A program made the position numbers and the translations under genes. From Protofrankia sp963555915 (GTDB lineage Bacteria; Actinomycetota; Actinomycetes; Frankiales; Frankiaceae), in assembly GCF_963555915.1 (NCBI RefSeq), contig NZ_CAUVXL010000146.1, positions 1-39,839 of the forward strand: a stretch of DNA of 39,839 nucleotides, in the 5' to 3' direction. Positions 32,111-39,839 of the stretch are shown here, one piece after another. The number at the start of each line of letters is the position of its first letter. The first letter of the stretch is position 1. The notes under the pieces are model-generated. The model worked only from the letters and a program-made list of their open reading frames with translations, had not been told where the DNA came from and did not search any database.

Positions 32111-32572
32111 ATGCCTAGCAGGACAGACGGCCAGTCACAGGACACGGCACGGGACAACGGCACCACCGCCGCGGCTGCCAGGGAGGAGCGTGACGATCAA
32201 AATGTCGACAACGGCCACGCCCGCGACGCAGAGCAACGCGAAGCGGGACGCCCGCACACGGCGACGCTGCGGACACCGTTCGCGACGGCCCGCCTTGAGG
32301 TGCCCCGCGCTCCGGGTACGAGCATGAAGGTGGGTCCAGTCAGGCTGCCATCACCAGCCCAGACCGCCTTCTACCTCGGCCTGGGTGCGCTTGCCGTGGC
32401 GGAGGTCGTTGAGTGGCCGATCGCAGCGGCGATCGGCGTGGGCACCTATGTAGCCCAGCACAGCCGTGGCGGCGAATCGGCGTCGCAGGGGCGTCGAGAG
32501 GCTCCCACCCGCGGAGGGCCCGAGATGCGACGAGAGGCCCAGACTTCACCGGACGCGCCCGCCGAAGCCTAA
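32111..32572 (+). CDS. Small single-span membrane protein of unknown function
   Basis: 153 residues with a near-ideal ribosome site (AAAGGAGGTCCG directly before the ATG). The N-terminal ~80 residues are polar and charged (DGQSQDTARDNGTTAAAAREERDD). One hydrophobic region follows (TAFYLGLGALAVAEVVEWPIAAAIGVGTYVA), then a charged tail. It is divergent from the large P-type ATPase and shares its upstream region, so it could be co-regulated with it. The family is not recognised. Strong translation signals and the A-rich leader suggest a well expressed, possibly stress-induced protein. Confidence 0.75.
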   Translation: MPSRTDGQSQDTARDNGTTAAAAREERDDQNVDNGHARDAEQREAGRPHTATLRTPFATARLEVPRAPGTSMKVGPVRLPSPAQTAFYLGLGALAVAEVVEWPIAAAIGVGTYVAQHSRGGESASQGRREAPTRGGPEMRREAQTSPDAPAEA

Positions 32573-32616
32573 CTAAGAGCGACCGGCAGTAGATGCGTGG
32601 ATCAAGGAGAGTGGTA
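32573..32616. repeat. Palindromic repeat family R, single arm after a stop codon
   Basis: Directly after the TAA of the membrane gene: CTAAGAGCGACCGGCAGTAG, then ATGCGTGGATCAAGGAG. It matches the arm of the 34.3-kb copy that reads GGGGCGTGGATGAAGGAGCG. The opposite arm is not found nearby, so this is a half copy. Confidence 0.7.
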
Positions 32617-33221
32617 CTCGCCGCAACGATTATATGATCATCAATACAAGGACCGGCATGTGGCCGGTCTTCAGCTCGCAGTGGGCGGTGGGCGGTGGCG
32701 ACGCAGGGGTCGCTCAGTACACCGTGCCCGGTCAGACAGCGCGCCGGTCAGACACCGTGTCCATCAGGCCGCGTGTCCATCAGGCCGCGTGGGTAGCCGA
32801 TGCCCGCCACCGTCGGAACAGCGAGGCTACGAGTGCGAACACGGCGGCGCTGAGCGCTTCCGCCACCAAGGTCAAGATAATCTCCGACACGGCACTCCTC
32901 GTGGACGAACCCCTTGGGGACCATCCACAGAATAGGTTTCATACGAGCGAAGGAGAGGAGTCTCACACAGCAGAAAATCGTGAACATCCGGTTAACACAA
33001 CGGATCACCGTCGGCACCCCATCGGCCTCCCTGGCCTGCCCGGTGGGCATCGATCCGCGCGATCGGAGATCCGTCGGACGGGCCTAGTACTCTCCATGAA
33101 CAGACCCTCACCGGAGCCGGACGAAGCCGCCCGTACCCGGAACGGCCAGCCAGCCGAGGGCGACGCGATCATGGATACTGTCGCGGCGCCGGCGGCCCCA
33201 AGGAATCAAGGAGACCGACAG
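32617..33221. other. Intergenic region with short tandem repeats, no supported gene
   Basis: About 600 bases. It holds a 16-base tandem repeat GTGTCCATCAGGCCGC (32757-32772 and 32773-32788), a GGTCAGACA(G/C) pair before it (32730-32752) and a short GTGGGCG run. The frame of the cyclophilin is open far upstream (from about 32634), but the translated sequence there is atypical. No terminator hairpin is evident. Confidence 0.5.
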
Positions 33222-34088
33222 GTGGTGACGTCCAAGACGCGGCGACGGCGCGAGCTTGCCGCCGCGAGGATCACCCGCCAGACGGAACGCCGCGCGGCTG
33301 AGCGACGCCGCCGCCAGCGCTTGATCGCCGTCATCGCCGCGGGCGTCGTGGTAGTACTCACCGGCACGGTCACCGGGGTGCTGCTGTTCGCCGGTAACGA
33401 CGACAAGGCCACCGTCTCAGCGTCGGCATCGGCGACCCCGTCCGCATCTGCGGTGCCATCCGGGTCACCATCATCCGCGGCGTCCGCCGCGCCCGCGTCG
33501 ACGAAGGTCGGCCCCTGCACCTACACCTCGGACGGCCGGAATCCGTCACGGCCGGTAAGCCTGCCCACGGCGGCCGGCACCGTCGACCAGTCCCCCGCCA
33601 CGATGGTCATCACCACGAACAAGGGCACGATCAAGGCAGCGCTGGACGCGGCGAAGGCTCCCTGCACCGTCCACGCCCTGCTCACCATGGCCAATGCCAA
33701 GTACTTCGACGGCACCCCCTGCCATCGTGAAACCGCCGAGAACATCTTCGTGCTGCAGTGCGGTGACCCGACTGGTACCGGCCAGGGCGGACCGGGCTTC
33801 GCCTACGCCAACGAGAACACCAACGGCGCCACGTACACCCACGGCGTGATCGCCATGGCCAACGCCGGTGCGAACACCAACGGCAGCCAGTTCTTCCTCA
33901 TCTACAAGGACCCGAACGCCGCCGGTGTGCAGGCGCTGGGAAGCAACTACACGATAGTCGGTAAGATCACCGATGGTCTCAGCATCCTCGACGCCCTCAC
34001 CTCCCCCGGCATCGAGGGAGGCAGCACCGATGGTGCCCCCGTCAGCAAGGCGCAGATCACATCCGTGACCCTGACCCAGACCCCCTGA
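33222..34088 (+). CDS. Membrane-anchored cyclophilin-type peptidyl-prolyl isomerase
   Basis: 288 residues. A basic helical N-terminus (SKTRRRRELAAARITRQTERR) precedes one membrane segment (LIAVIAAGVVVVLTGTVTGVLLFAG). A Ser/Ala/Pro linker follows, then a cyclophilin domain (VITTNKGTIKAAL, YFDGTPCHRE, NGSQFFLIYKD). The order matches Mycobacterium tuberculosis PpiB, so the enzyme should catalyse prolyl isomerisation outside the membrane. The core is atypical: the usual F-H-R-V-x-x-x-F is CHRETAENIFVLQCGDPTGTG, with Cys where many members have Phe. The GTG at 33222 is chosen because AAGGAG lies eight bases before it; ATGs further upstream lack a ribosome site. Confidence 0.9.
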   Translation: MVTSKTRRRRELAAARITRQTERRAAERRRRQRLIAVIAAGVVVVLTGTVTGVLLFAGNDDKATVSASASATPSASAVPSGSPSSAASAAPASTKVGPCTYTSDGRNPSRPVSLPTAAGTVDQSPATMVITTNKGTIKAALDAAKAPCTVHALLTMANAKYFDGTPCHRETAENIFVLQCGDPTGTGQGGPGFAYANENTNGATYTHGVIAMANAGANTNGSQFFLIYKDPNAAGVQALGSNYTIVGKITDGLSILDALTSPGIEGGSTDGAPVSKAQITSVTLTQTP

Positions 34089-34111
34089 CCCAGACCCCGT
34101 TGGGGCGACCG

Positions 34112-34184
34112 GCACGAGTGGAAGGTAGACGTACATCCTGTGTCCGATTTATGGCCCTCTGGGATGTCAACCTTCCACTCGTCA
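34112..34184. repeat. 73-bp palindromic repeat P, copy A
   Basis: Arms of 19 bases around ACGAGTGGAAGGT at the left and ACCTTCCACTCGT at the right, with the loop containing GTCCGATTTATGG. It begins 23 bases after the cyclophilin stop. It aligns without gaps to copy B at 35474-35546, with about 12-15 differences. Confidence 0.88.
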
Positions 34185-34255
34185 GGACCGCACCGTCAGT
34201 AACACAAGGATCTTCTCGCCGTGACAACCCACCTCGCCCGACGGATTCCTGCGGA

Positions 34256-34423
34256 TAAGAGCGCCCGGCAATAGGGGCGTGGATGAAGGAGCGGGGCTGG
34301 GGCACGTAGATCGCGAGGCGGAGGAGGGAGGCACCCTGGTGTTGGGTGTCGACCGACGACAACGTGGCGAGATGCGTGCCCCAGCCCCGCGACGCCGCGT
34401 CCCCTATTGCCGGTCGCTCTAAG
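34256..34423. repeat. Palindromic repeat family R, full-length copy with long loop
   Basis: Left arm starts AGAGCGCCCGGCAATAGGGG, then CGTGGATGAAGGAGCGGGG and CTGGGGCACG. The right arm, read on the other strand, starts AGAGCGACCGGCAATAGGGG, then ACGCGGCGTCGCGGGG and CTGGGGCACG. About 70 bases lie between the arms. The arms share both ends but differ in the middle, so the element has a direction, opposite to that of the copy at 23.2 kb. Confidence 0.88.
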
Positions 34424-34458
34424 GCACATTCGTCCGGATATTTCGGGATCCTCTCTGT

Positions 34459-35409
34459 GTGCTCCCGGATCTCGATCGGCTCGCCGCTAACCAGGATGGT
34501 CTGCTCTCACGTGCGCAGCTGACCGCGAGCGGTATGTCCGGAGCCACGATCGACGCGATGATCCGGCGGGGCCGCTGGCGCTGCGTCCTGCGGGGCGTCT
34601 ACCTGGTGAATGCCCATGAGAACGCAGAACCCACGCCGACGCGGGTACTTGCGCGGGCCGCCATGCTGCGATGGGGTCCGACAGCCGTGATCAGCCATTC
34701 CTCCGCCGCCGACCTGCTGGGTTTCCCGCTGCTTTCGACTCCGCCCGCCTGGGTTCGGACGCTGGGGCTCCCCCCTGACCCACCATCCCCCCGGTTGACG
34801 GTGACGCTCGAGCCCGCCCGCCGGGCCGCGGCGCCCGGCATCGAGTTCCGCCGTGCGCGCCTCGCCTCGACAGATTTCATCCCCGTCGAACGAATCCGCG
34901 TAACCACACCTACGCGCACCGTTTCCGACATGGTGCGTACTGCGCCGCTTCTGGCCGCGGTCGGTGTAGCGGACGCGGGCTCCCACCGCAACCCGGACCT
35001 GCTCGGCATGGTCGCGATGGACCTCGCGCAGGCTCCGCGGGGACGAGGCGTCGCCCACGGCCGCCGGGTGCTGGGACTGGTCTCGCCGAAGACCGAGTCC
35101 CCGCTGGAGACGATGCTCCGCCTGCTCCTGCACCTTTGCGGCCTACCGGCTCCGGTATGCCAGTACGAGGTCCAGCCGCTCAACGGAAAGATCATCGGCA
35201 GAGTCGATCTCGCGTTCCCGGACCGCGGCCTCCTCCTCGAGGCGGACGGCAGAACTCACCACGAGGCATGGTCCGACGGCGTCCGGGACCGACGTCGACA
35301 GAATCTCCTCGTCACAGCGGGTTTTCGGATACTGCGCTTTACCTGGGACGGCGTCTGGAGCCGACCCATGGATGTGGTCGAGGCTGTCCGCTCGGCCCGC
35401 ACGCCGTGA
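34459..35409 (+). CDS. AbiEi-like winged-helix plus DUF559 (PD-(D/E)XK-like) protein
   Basis: 316 residues. The N-terminal ~75 residues (LAANQDGLLSRAQLTASGMSGATIDAMIRRGRWRCVLRGVYLV) are the winged helix of AbiEi/type IV antitoxin-like proteins. The C-terminal part (ESPLETMLRLLLHLCGLPAP, RVDLAFPDRGLLLEADG, DRRRQNLLVTAGFRILRFTWDGV) is the DUF559 domain, related to very-short-patch-repair endonucleases, with Asp and Glu at the nuclease positions. Such proteins are frequent in actinomycetes; a DNA-binding nuclease or regulator role is likely. The GTG at 34459 has no ribosome site, so translation may be leaderless. No AbiEii partner follows. Two copies of a 73-bp palindrome bracket the gene. Confidence 0.85.
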   Translation: MLPDLDRLAANQDGLLSRAQLTASGMSGATIDAMIRRGRWRCVLRGVYLVNAHENAEPTPTRVLARAAMLRWGPTAVISHSSAADLLGFPLLSTPPAWVRTLGLPPDPPSPRLTVTLEPARRAAAPGIEFRRARLASTDFIPVERIRVTTPTRTVSDMVRTAPLLAAVGVADAGSHRNPDLLGMVAMDLAQAPRGRGVAHGRRVLGLVSPKTESPLETMLRLLLHLCGLPAPVCQYEVQPLNGKIIGRVDLAFPDRGLLLEADGRTHHEAWSDGVRDRRRQNLLVTAGFRILRFTWDGVWSRPMDVVEAVRSARTP

Positions 35410-35473
35410 GGTAGCCAGACCGTGGAACACAGGGCATCCCGCAAACACAGGGCATCGCGGAAGGGCCCCACCA

Positions 35474-35546
35474 TGACGAGTGGAAGGTTGACGTGCACCA
35501 TGCGTCCGATTTGTGGCTTTTTAGGCTGTCAATCTTCCACTCGTCA
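35474..35546. repeat. 73-bp palindromic repeat P, copy B
   Basis: Left arm TGACGAGTGGAAGGTTGAC and right arm GTCAATCTTCCACTCGTCA, differing at one position, with the loop containing GTCCGATTTGTGG. Same orientation as copy A. It lies 64 bases after the DUF559 stop. Confidence 0.9.
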
Positions 35547-35586
35547 CACCATGGGACGCCGGACGCGGGGAACGAGACGGGCAGCA

Positions 35587-35649
35587 GGGTGGATGACGGG
35601 CGGCGGACGCGGGGTGGATGACGGGACGCGGGGTGGATGACGGGACGCG
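35587..35649. repeat. 19-bp tandem repeat before the helicase stop
   Basis: Units GGGTGGATGACGGGACGCG at 35612-35630 and 35631-35649, preceded by a related 25-base unit at 35587-35611 that carries six extra bases. A shorter ACAGGGCATC-type duplication occurs at about 35426-35463. Both lie between the DUF559 stop and the convergent helicase stop. Confidence 0.88.
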
Positions 35650-35654
35650 GGCCG

Positions 35655-37481
35655 CTACTTCTCCCAGCGGCGGACGGTGTCGATGCGCGCCCGTAGCTGC
35701 GCGGCGCTGGCCTGGCCCGTCGCCGGCCCGCCACAGGTACGCCGCAGCTCACCGTGGATGATCCCGTGCGCCCGCCCGGTGCGGTGGTGGTGGGCTGCGA
35801 CGAGCCGGTTCAGCTCCCGGCGCAGCTCGGTGATCACCTCATGGGTGGGACGGTCGTCCGCCGAAGCCTCGCCGGTGGCGTCGGCACGCAGGTCCGGCCG
35901 GACCTGCGAACCGGCCTGGCCGGGGACATCGGGTGCCCCTGATGCGGACGGGGAACGCCCGGTGCGCTCCTGCTTGCGCCGGGCGGCCTGCTGGGCCGCC
36001 TCCCGCTGCTTGAGCAGCACCGCGACCTGGTCCGGTTCCAGCAGCCCGGGAAGGCCCAGAAAGTCCTCCTCCTCGGCGGAACCGGCCGCGGCCTGGGTGC
36101 CGAACTCGCCACCGTCGAAGATCACCCGATCGAGGTGTGCGGACGAACCGAGTGCGGTGAACGACCGGTCCACCAGGTCAGGGGTGTCGCGGCGCCGGTT
36201 GGCCTCGCGAAGTGATTCGTCGTCGAACGCATCCGGTTCGCGCAGTGGCTTGTCGAGGGCGTGGTCGCGCTGGACCTCCATCTCGCCGGCCAGCGCGAGC
36301 AGCGCCGGGACGCTGGGCAGAAAGACCGACGCCGTCTCGGGACGGCCCCGGCCCCGCACAAAGCGACCCACCGCCTGAGCGAAGAACAGTGGCGTGGCCA
36401 CGGACGTGGCATAGACCCCGACAGCCAGGCGCGGCACGTCCACGCCCTCGCTGACCATTCGGACCGCGACCATCCAACGGTCCCTCGAACCCCGGAAAGC
36501 CTCGATCTTCGAGCTGGCCGCGGGATCGTCGGAGAGCACGACCACCGGCTCGGTTGCGCTGACTCGGCGCAGGATCGCGGCGTAGGCGCGGGCGTTCGCG
36601 TGATCGGTGGCTATCACCAACCCGCCCGCGTCCGCCATTCCGCCGACGCGTACCTGGCCCAGGCGAGTGTCCGCGGCGGTCAGCACCGCGGGGATCCAAT
36701 CGCCACGCGGGTCAAGTGCCGTGCGCCATGCGGCGGCGGTCTGTTCGTTGTTCAGCGGCTCGCCGAGACGGGCTGAGAGCTCATGCCCGGCACTGGTCCG
36801 CCAGGACATCTCCCCGGAATAGGCCAAGAACAGCACGGGACGCACAACGGCGTCACGTAGCGCGTCGGCATACCCGTAGGAGGAGTCCGCAACGCTGCGG
36901 GTCACGCCATCTGGACCGGGGAGATAGGTCACGAAGGGAATGGGATTGACGTCTGATCGGAACGGCGTTCCGGTGAGTGCCAACCGTCTGGTTGCGGGTG
37001 TGAAGGCCTCGCGGACCGCATCCCCCCAGGACCGGGCGTCACCGGCGTGGTGGATCTCGTCCAGGATCACCAGCGTGCGGCGTCGCTCGCAGCGCAGCCG
37101 GTGCAGGGCCGGATGGGCCGCCACCTGTGCGTAGGTCAGCACGACACCGGTGTAATCCGACGAGGTTGCCCCGGCGGTGTTGCGGAAGGTCGGGTCGAGC
37201 GCGATGCCCGTCGCGGCGGCGGCCTGTGCCCACTGTCGTTTCAGATGTTCGGTCGGGGCCACCACGGTGATCGCGCGCACCACGCCGTCGCGCAGCAGGT
37301 CTGAGGCGACCCGCAGCGCGAAGGTCGTCTTGCCGGCCCCGGGCGTGGCGACCGCCAGGAAGTCGCGCGCGCCGGCACCCGTCCTGGCCTGGTATGCCGC
37401 GAGGGCGGCCCGCTGCCACGTTCGTAGCGGATGGCCACCAGACGATACCGGTGGGGTGCTGGGTTGGGGGCCGGCGCTCAC
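35655..37481 (-). CDS. SF2 DEAD/DEAH-type helicase (UvrB/Res-like core)
   Basis: 608 residues. The full helicase core is present: Q-R-A-A-L at 23-27, Walker A ATPGAGKT (Lys51), DEIHH at 141-145, TGTPFRSD, a MVSEGVDVPRLAVG segment and the arginine-finger motif Q-A-V-G-R-F-V-R-G-R-G-R. The C-terminal ~200 residues are charged and partly disordered. The DEIHH box and layout resemble restriction-type and UvrB-type translocases, but no nuclease, methylase or specificity gene adjoins. It is probably a stand-alone actinobacterial helicase of unknown role rather than a restriction subunit. The GTG start has no ribosome site and may be leaderless. Confidence 0.92.
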   Translation of the reverse strand: MSAGPQPSTPPVSSGGHPLRTWQRAALAAYQARTGAGARDFLAVATPGAGKTTFALRVASDLLRDGVVRAITVVAPTEHLKRQWAQAAAATGIALDPTFRNTAGATSSDYTGVVLTYAQVAAHPALHRLRCERRRTLVILDEIHHAGDARSWGDAVREAFTPATRRLALTGTPFRSDVNPIPFVTYLPGPDGVTRSVADSSYGYADALRDAVVRPVLFLAYSGEMSWRTSAGHELSARLGEPLNNEQTAAAWRTALDPRGDWIPAVLTAADTRLGQVRVGGMADAGGLVIATDHANARAYAAILRRVSATEPVVVLSDDPAASSKIEAFRGSRDRWMVAVRMVSEGVDVPRLAVGVYATSVATPLFFAQAVGRFVRGRGRPETASVFLPSVPALLALAGEMEVQRDHALDKPLREPDAFDDESLREANRRRDTPDLVDRSFTALGSSAHLDRVIFDGGEFGTQAAAGSAEEEDFLGLPGLLEPDQVAVLLKQREAAQQAARRKQERTGRSPSASGAPDVPGQAGSQVRPDLRADATGEASADDRPTHEVITELRRELNRLVAAHHHRTGRAHGIIHGELRRTCGGPATGQASAAQLRARIDTVRRWEK

Positions 37482-37901
37482 AGAGTGAGACTCTAAGCGG
37501 TCACCGAGGGCACCCGGGCACGGTCACCGCGAGCGGCCGGCATCACATGATCGATACTTGCGCCCGCAGCCACCGGTAAACCGATCCAGATATCACCTGA
37601 TGTACCGGCTTCCACACAAATACCTACTTATAGTACCGATCACAGCTGGCAAGTCATGGACACAATGGACCGAACGCTTCTCGCCACCGCCCCTTGACAT
37701 TTCCAGCGGCGCTCGGTGGTGGTCAGTGGTGACGCGTTGACGGCCTCCAGTGAAATCACGGGAAAAGGCGTCCGAACCAAACGGCGGCCAGAACCGAACT
37801 GTCCGAGCCCTTGTCCGGACGGCCGGGTGGGTGCAAGTCGGATGTCCAGGACGACGGGATAAGCTGCCTTTGTCGAGCACGCCATCTGGGGGAGACGGAA
37901 G
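37482..37901. promoter_or_regulatory. Divergent intergenic region between the helicase and the XRE regulator
   Basis: About 420 bases. GAGTGAGACTCTAAG next to the helicase start contains a short palindrome (GAGTGAGACTC). The middle, 37600-37670, is slightly A/T-richer than its surroundings. No clear promoter boxes or gene are visible. The strong ribosome site GGGGGAGACGG before the right-hand gene lies at its end. Confidence 0.35.
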
Positions 37902-39263
37902 ATGACAGCGCCAGCCAGGGCGGTTTCGCCCGCCGTATCGAATCCCCCGGAACGCATCCCCAACACCCGGTTGCGAACCTGTCGCGAGGAGAGAAGCTGG
38001 TCGCAGGAACGACTCGCGACCGAGCTGCGACGCTTCGCCGTCATCCACGAAGGACGCGAGGCAGGCGTCACCGGCAATATGGTCTGCAAGTGGGAGAAGG
38101 GCGACAAGAAGCCCAGCCTTCGTTACCAACGGCTGCTGCGCGCGCTATTCCACCGGAGTTCCGGGGAACTCGGCTTCATCGACGACGAAACGATGACCCG
38201 GGTCCGCACCGATCCGGAGGCGGGCCGCGATCCGGGACAGCCCCAAACGAGCGTGGAGCGGCGCTCCTTCCTACGGATGGTCGCGGCAGCCGGGGGCGTC
38301 GCGGTCACACCGGTCACCTTCGACACCGAGCCCTGGGATCGGCTTTCCGCGGCCCTTCGGCAGCAGGCCGTGGTCACCCCGTCGATTGTCGATGATTTGT
38401 CCGCGCGCACGGCGGGTCTGTTCGGATTGGAGGAACGGGTCCCGGCCCGGGCCCTCATGGACAAGGTGACCACGCATCTGGTGACGCTGAGCCGGCTGCT
38501 GGAGACCTCACCACGGTCGGCGGTACGCCGTGACCTGGCCGCCACTGCCGGCGAGGCCGCGGCACTCGCCGGGTGGCTCGCCTTTGACATGCGCGACAAC
38601 ACGCGGGCACTCGCCTACTACCGGGTCGCGGTCGAGGCCGCCCGCGAGGCCGATGACAACGCCCTGTGGGCATGTGTGCTCGGGTACGAAAGCTATCAAC
38701 CGGGTATGGCCGGGCGCCCGGACCAGGCCTGTGCACTACTGACAGAGGCGCAGCGCCGAGCCGCGCTCGGCGGCAGCATGATGACCCGTGCGTGGCTGGC
38801 CGCTCGGGAGGCCGAGGAACAGGCTTCCCGGGGGGACAGCGGCGCGGCGCTGCGCGCGCTCGAGCGGGCCGGCGACGCCTACGATCGGGCCGATCCGGCG
38901 CACGACCGGGTATGGACGCAGTTCTTCGACCGCCCCCGCCTCAACGGGATGAAGGTCACGACCTTCACCCGCTTACGCCGCCCGGACGCCGCCTACGCGG
39001 CCGCGGCCGAGAGTCTGTCGCCAACCAGCCCGACCGCCACGAAAAAGCGCTCGCTGCTGCTCGCCACCCTCGCCGAGGTGCACATCCACCGCCGGGAGCC
39101 CGACCAGGCATGCCAACTGGCCGCGGACGCGCTCGCGATCGTGGCGCAGACGGACTTCTCGCTGGGGCTGGCCCGGGTCCGACAGGTCCGCGATCAACTC
39201 CGGCAGTGGCGGGAGACACAGCCTGTACGGGACCTCGACGAGCAGCTACGGGTGCTGGCCTGA
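37902..39263 (+). CDS. XRE helix-turn-helix regulator with TPR-like sensor domain
   Basis: 453 residues. The N-terminal helix-turn-helix (TRLRTCREERSWSQERLATEL ... NMVCKWEKGDKKPS) is the XRE type with a nine-residue longer loop common in Streptomyces and Frankia relatives. A S-F-L-R-M-V-A-A-A-G-G linker follows. The rest is helical repeats of the TPR type (AGWLAFDMRDNTRALAYYRVAVEAAREADDNALW, ACALLTEAQRRAALGG, LLATLAEVHIHRREPDQACQLAADAL). Such proteins are putative signal-sensing regulators in sporulating actinomycetes. GGGGGAGACGGAAG precedes the ATG. The 3' end overlaps the convergent cutA by 18 bases. The target is unknown. Confidence 0.9.
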   Translation: MTAPARAVSPAVSNPPERIPNTRLRTCREERSWSQERLATELRRFAVIHEGREAGVTGNMVCKWEKGDKKPSLRYQRLLRALFHRSSGELGFIDDETMTRVRTDPEAGRDPGQPQTSVERRSFLRMVAAAGGVAVTPVTFDTEPWDRLSAALRQQAVVTPSIVDDLSARTAGLFGLEERVPARALMDKVTTHLVTLSRLLETSPRSAVRRDLAATAGEAAALAGWLAFDMRDNTRALAYYRVAVEAAREADDNALWACVLGYESYQPGMAGRPDQACALLTEAQRRAALGGSMMTRAWLAAREAEEQASRGDSGAALRALERAGDAYDRADPAHDRVWTQFFDRPRLNGMKVTTFTRLRRPDAAYAAAAESLSPTSPTATKKRSLLLATLAEVHIHRREPDQACQLAADALAIVAQTDFSLGLARVRQVRDQLRQWRETQPVRDLDEQLRVLA

Positions 39264-39587
39264 GCGCGTGGACGGCGCCGTCTCGGCGGTGATCCAGTCC
39301 AGATAGTCACCGAGCCCGTGGACGATCGGCGTCGCAATGATCTCCGGCGTCTCGTACGGGTGCGCCTGGGCGATCTCCTGCGCCAACTCGGCAAATCGCT
39401 CAGTTGTCGTTTTCGCCAGACATATCCATTCGTCCGCCTGCTCAATCTCGCCGCGCCATCGGTAGGTGCTGCGAATCGGGCCGAGAACCTGAAAACAGGC
39501 GGCAAGTCGACGCTCCACCAGCAGACGCCCGATCCGCTCCGCCGCTTCAGACGAATCAATGCTGGTCATGGCCTGCAGATGGCCCAC
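39246..39587 (-). CDS. cutA: CutA-family divalent-cation tolerance protein
   Basis: 113 residues, the usual length. LLVERRLAACFQVLGPIRSTYRWRGEIEQADEWICLAKTT and HPYETPEIIATPIVHGLGDYLDWI are the CutA signature; the protein forms very stable PII-like trimers. A copper-tolerance role is historical and not firmly established. The GTG at 39587 is chosen because GGGGGAG lies just upstream and because the first strand (QAMTSIDS) needs residues before the next ATG. It is convergent with the XRE gene, the two stops overlapping tail to tail. Confidence 0.93.
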   Translation of the reverse strand: MGHLQAMTSIDSSEAAERIGRLLVERRLAACFQVLGPIRSTYRWRGEIEQADEWICLAKTTTERFAELAQEIAQAHPYETPEIIATPIVHGLGDYLDWITAETAPSTRSGQHP

Positions 39588-39839
39588 GAACTCCCCCGAT
39601 CAATCGGCGCATGAACAACATACTCTACATCGAACGGGAGGGTCCACCGACAAATTTACGGTGACTGCAGTCGGCACTGGATTCCGGGCATTCCATTCGG
39701 CAGACGGGCGCTCACCGTGGGCCGGGCACGCCGAGTGCTGTTTGCGTCATTTCTCCACAGAACGACGGAAACGAACGAGCGACTGATCACGATATGTGAC
39801 AAACGGAAACAGGGTACCGCCCGGCGGGGCTGAGCTTGC

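Noticed and set aside
35655..37481. Helicase considered as a subunit of a restriction or defence system
   Set aside because: No methylase, specificity or nuclease gene is adjacent, and both neighbours have unrelated roles; a stand-alone helicase is simpler.

Overview
The window is very GC-rich DNA with actinobacterial content: an AICE-type integrative element, homodimeric pyruvate dehydrogenase E1 (aceE) divergent from a DUF3052 gene, a mycobacterial AhpE-type peroxiredoxin, a CtpH/CtpI-sized P-type ATPase, a DUF5999 gene, a MaoC pair and many GTG starts. The combination looks most like a Frankia-type actinomycete. That name is inferred from gene content, because no rRNA or marker comparison was possible. 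Two runs of N (3953-4334 and 5920-6426) are unresolved sequence.

1-5919: the integrase end of an actinomycete integrative and conjugative element (AICE). In order it carries an FtsK/SpoIIIE DNA translocase (cut by the window start), a small Cys/His protein, an HUH rolling-circle replication initiator, an excisionase, one doubtful and one more credible small ORF, a strongly hairpinned region with gap 1, a tyrosine integrase, and the 3' half of a tRNA-Val(TAC) gene that is the likely attachment site. The 5' half of a matching tRNA lies across gap 2.

6427-15705: mostly core genes: a zinc-ribbon protein, ahpE, a DUF4234 membrane protein, DUF3052, yjbQ, aceE, pirin, a 30-codon ORF with a good ribosome site, an unrecognised 296-residue protein and a PAP2 phosphatase.

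15716-22525: a DUF5999 protein, a GT-C-like membrane glycosyltransferase, an orphan RelE-like toxin, then an AT-rich island leading into three overlapping genes: a decayed cyclic-nucleotide-binding domain, an ABCG-type exporter and a molybdenum-cofactor-sulfurase-like PLP enzyme.

22569-32572: terD, a membrane-anchored Ala-rich protein, a MaoC/MaoC/SDR hydroxyacyl module, and a 1540-residue P-type ATPase divergent from a small membrane protein with a near-ideal ribosome site.

32573-39839: a membrane-anchored cyclophilin, an AbiEi-like/DUF559 protein bracketed by two copies of a 73-bp palindromic repeat, a SF2 helicase, an XRE-TPR regulator and cutA.

The most distinctive unexplained structures are repeats. 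A palindromic family with CCGGCAATAGGGG-type ends occurs at least four times between 23.2 and 34.4 kb, three of them at or close after stop codons. A 73-bp palindrome occurs twice around the DUF559 gene. Tandem repeats of 59, 13, 19 and 9 bp also occur. I see no CRISPR array, no rRNA and no classical IS transposase.
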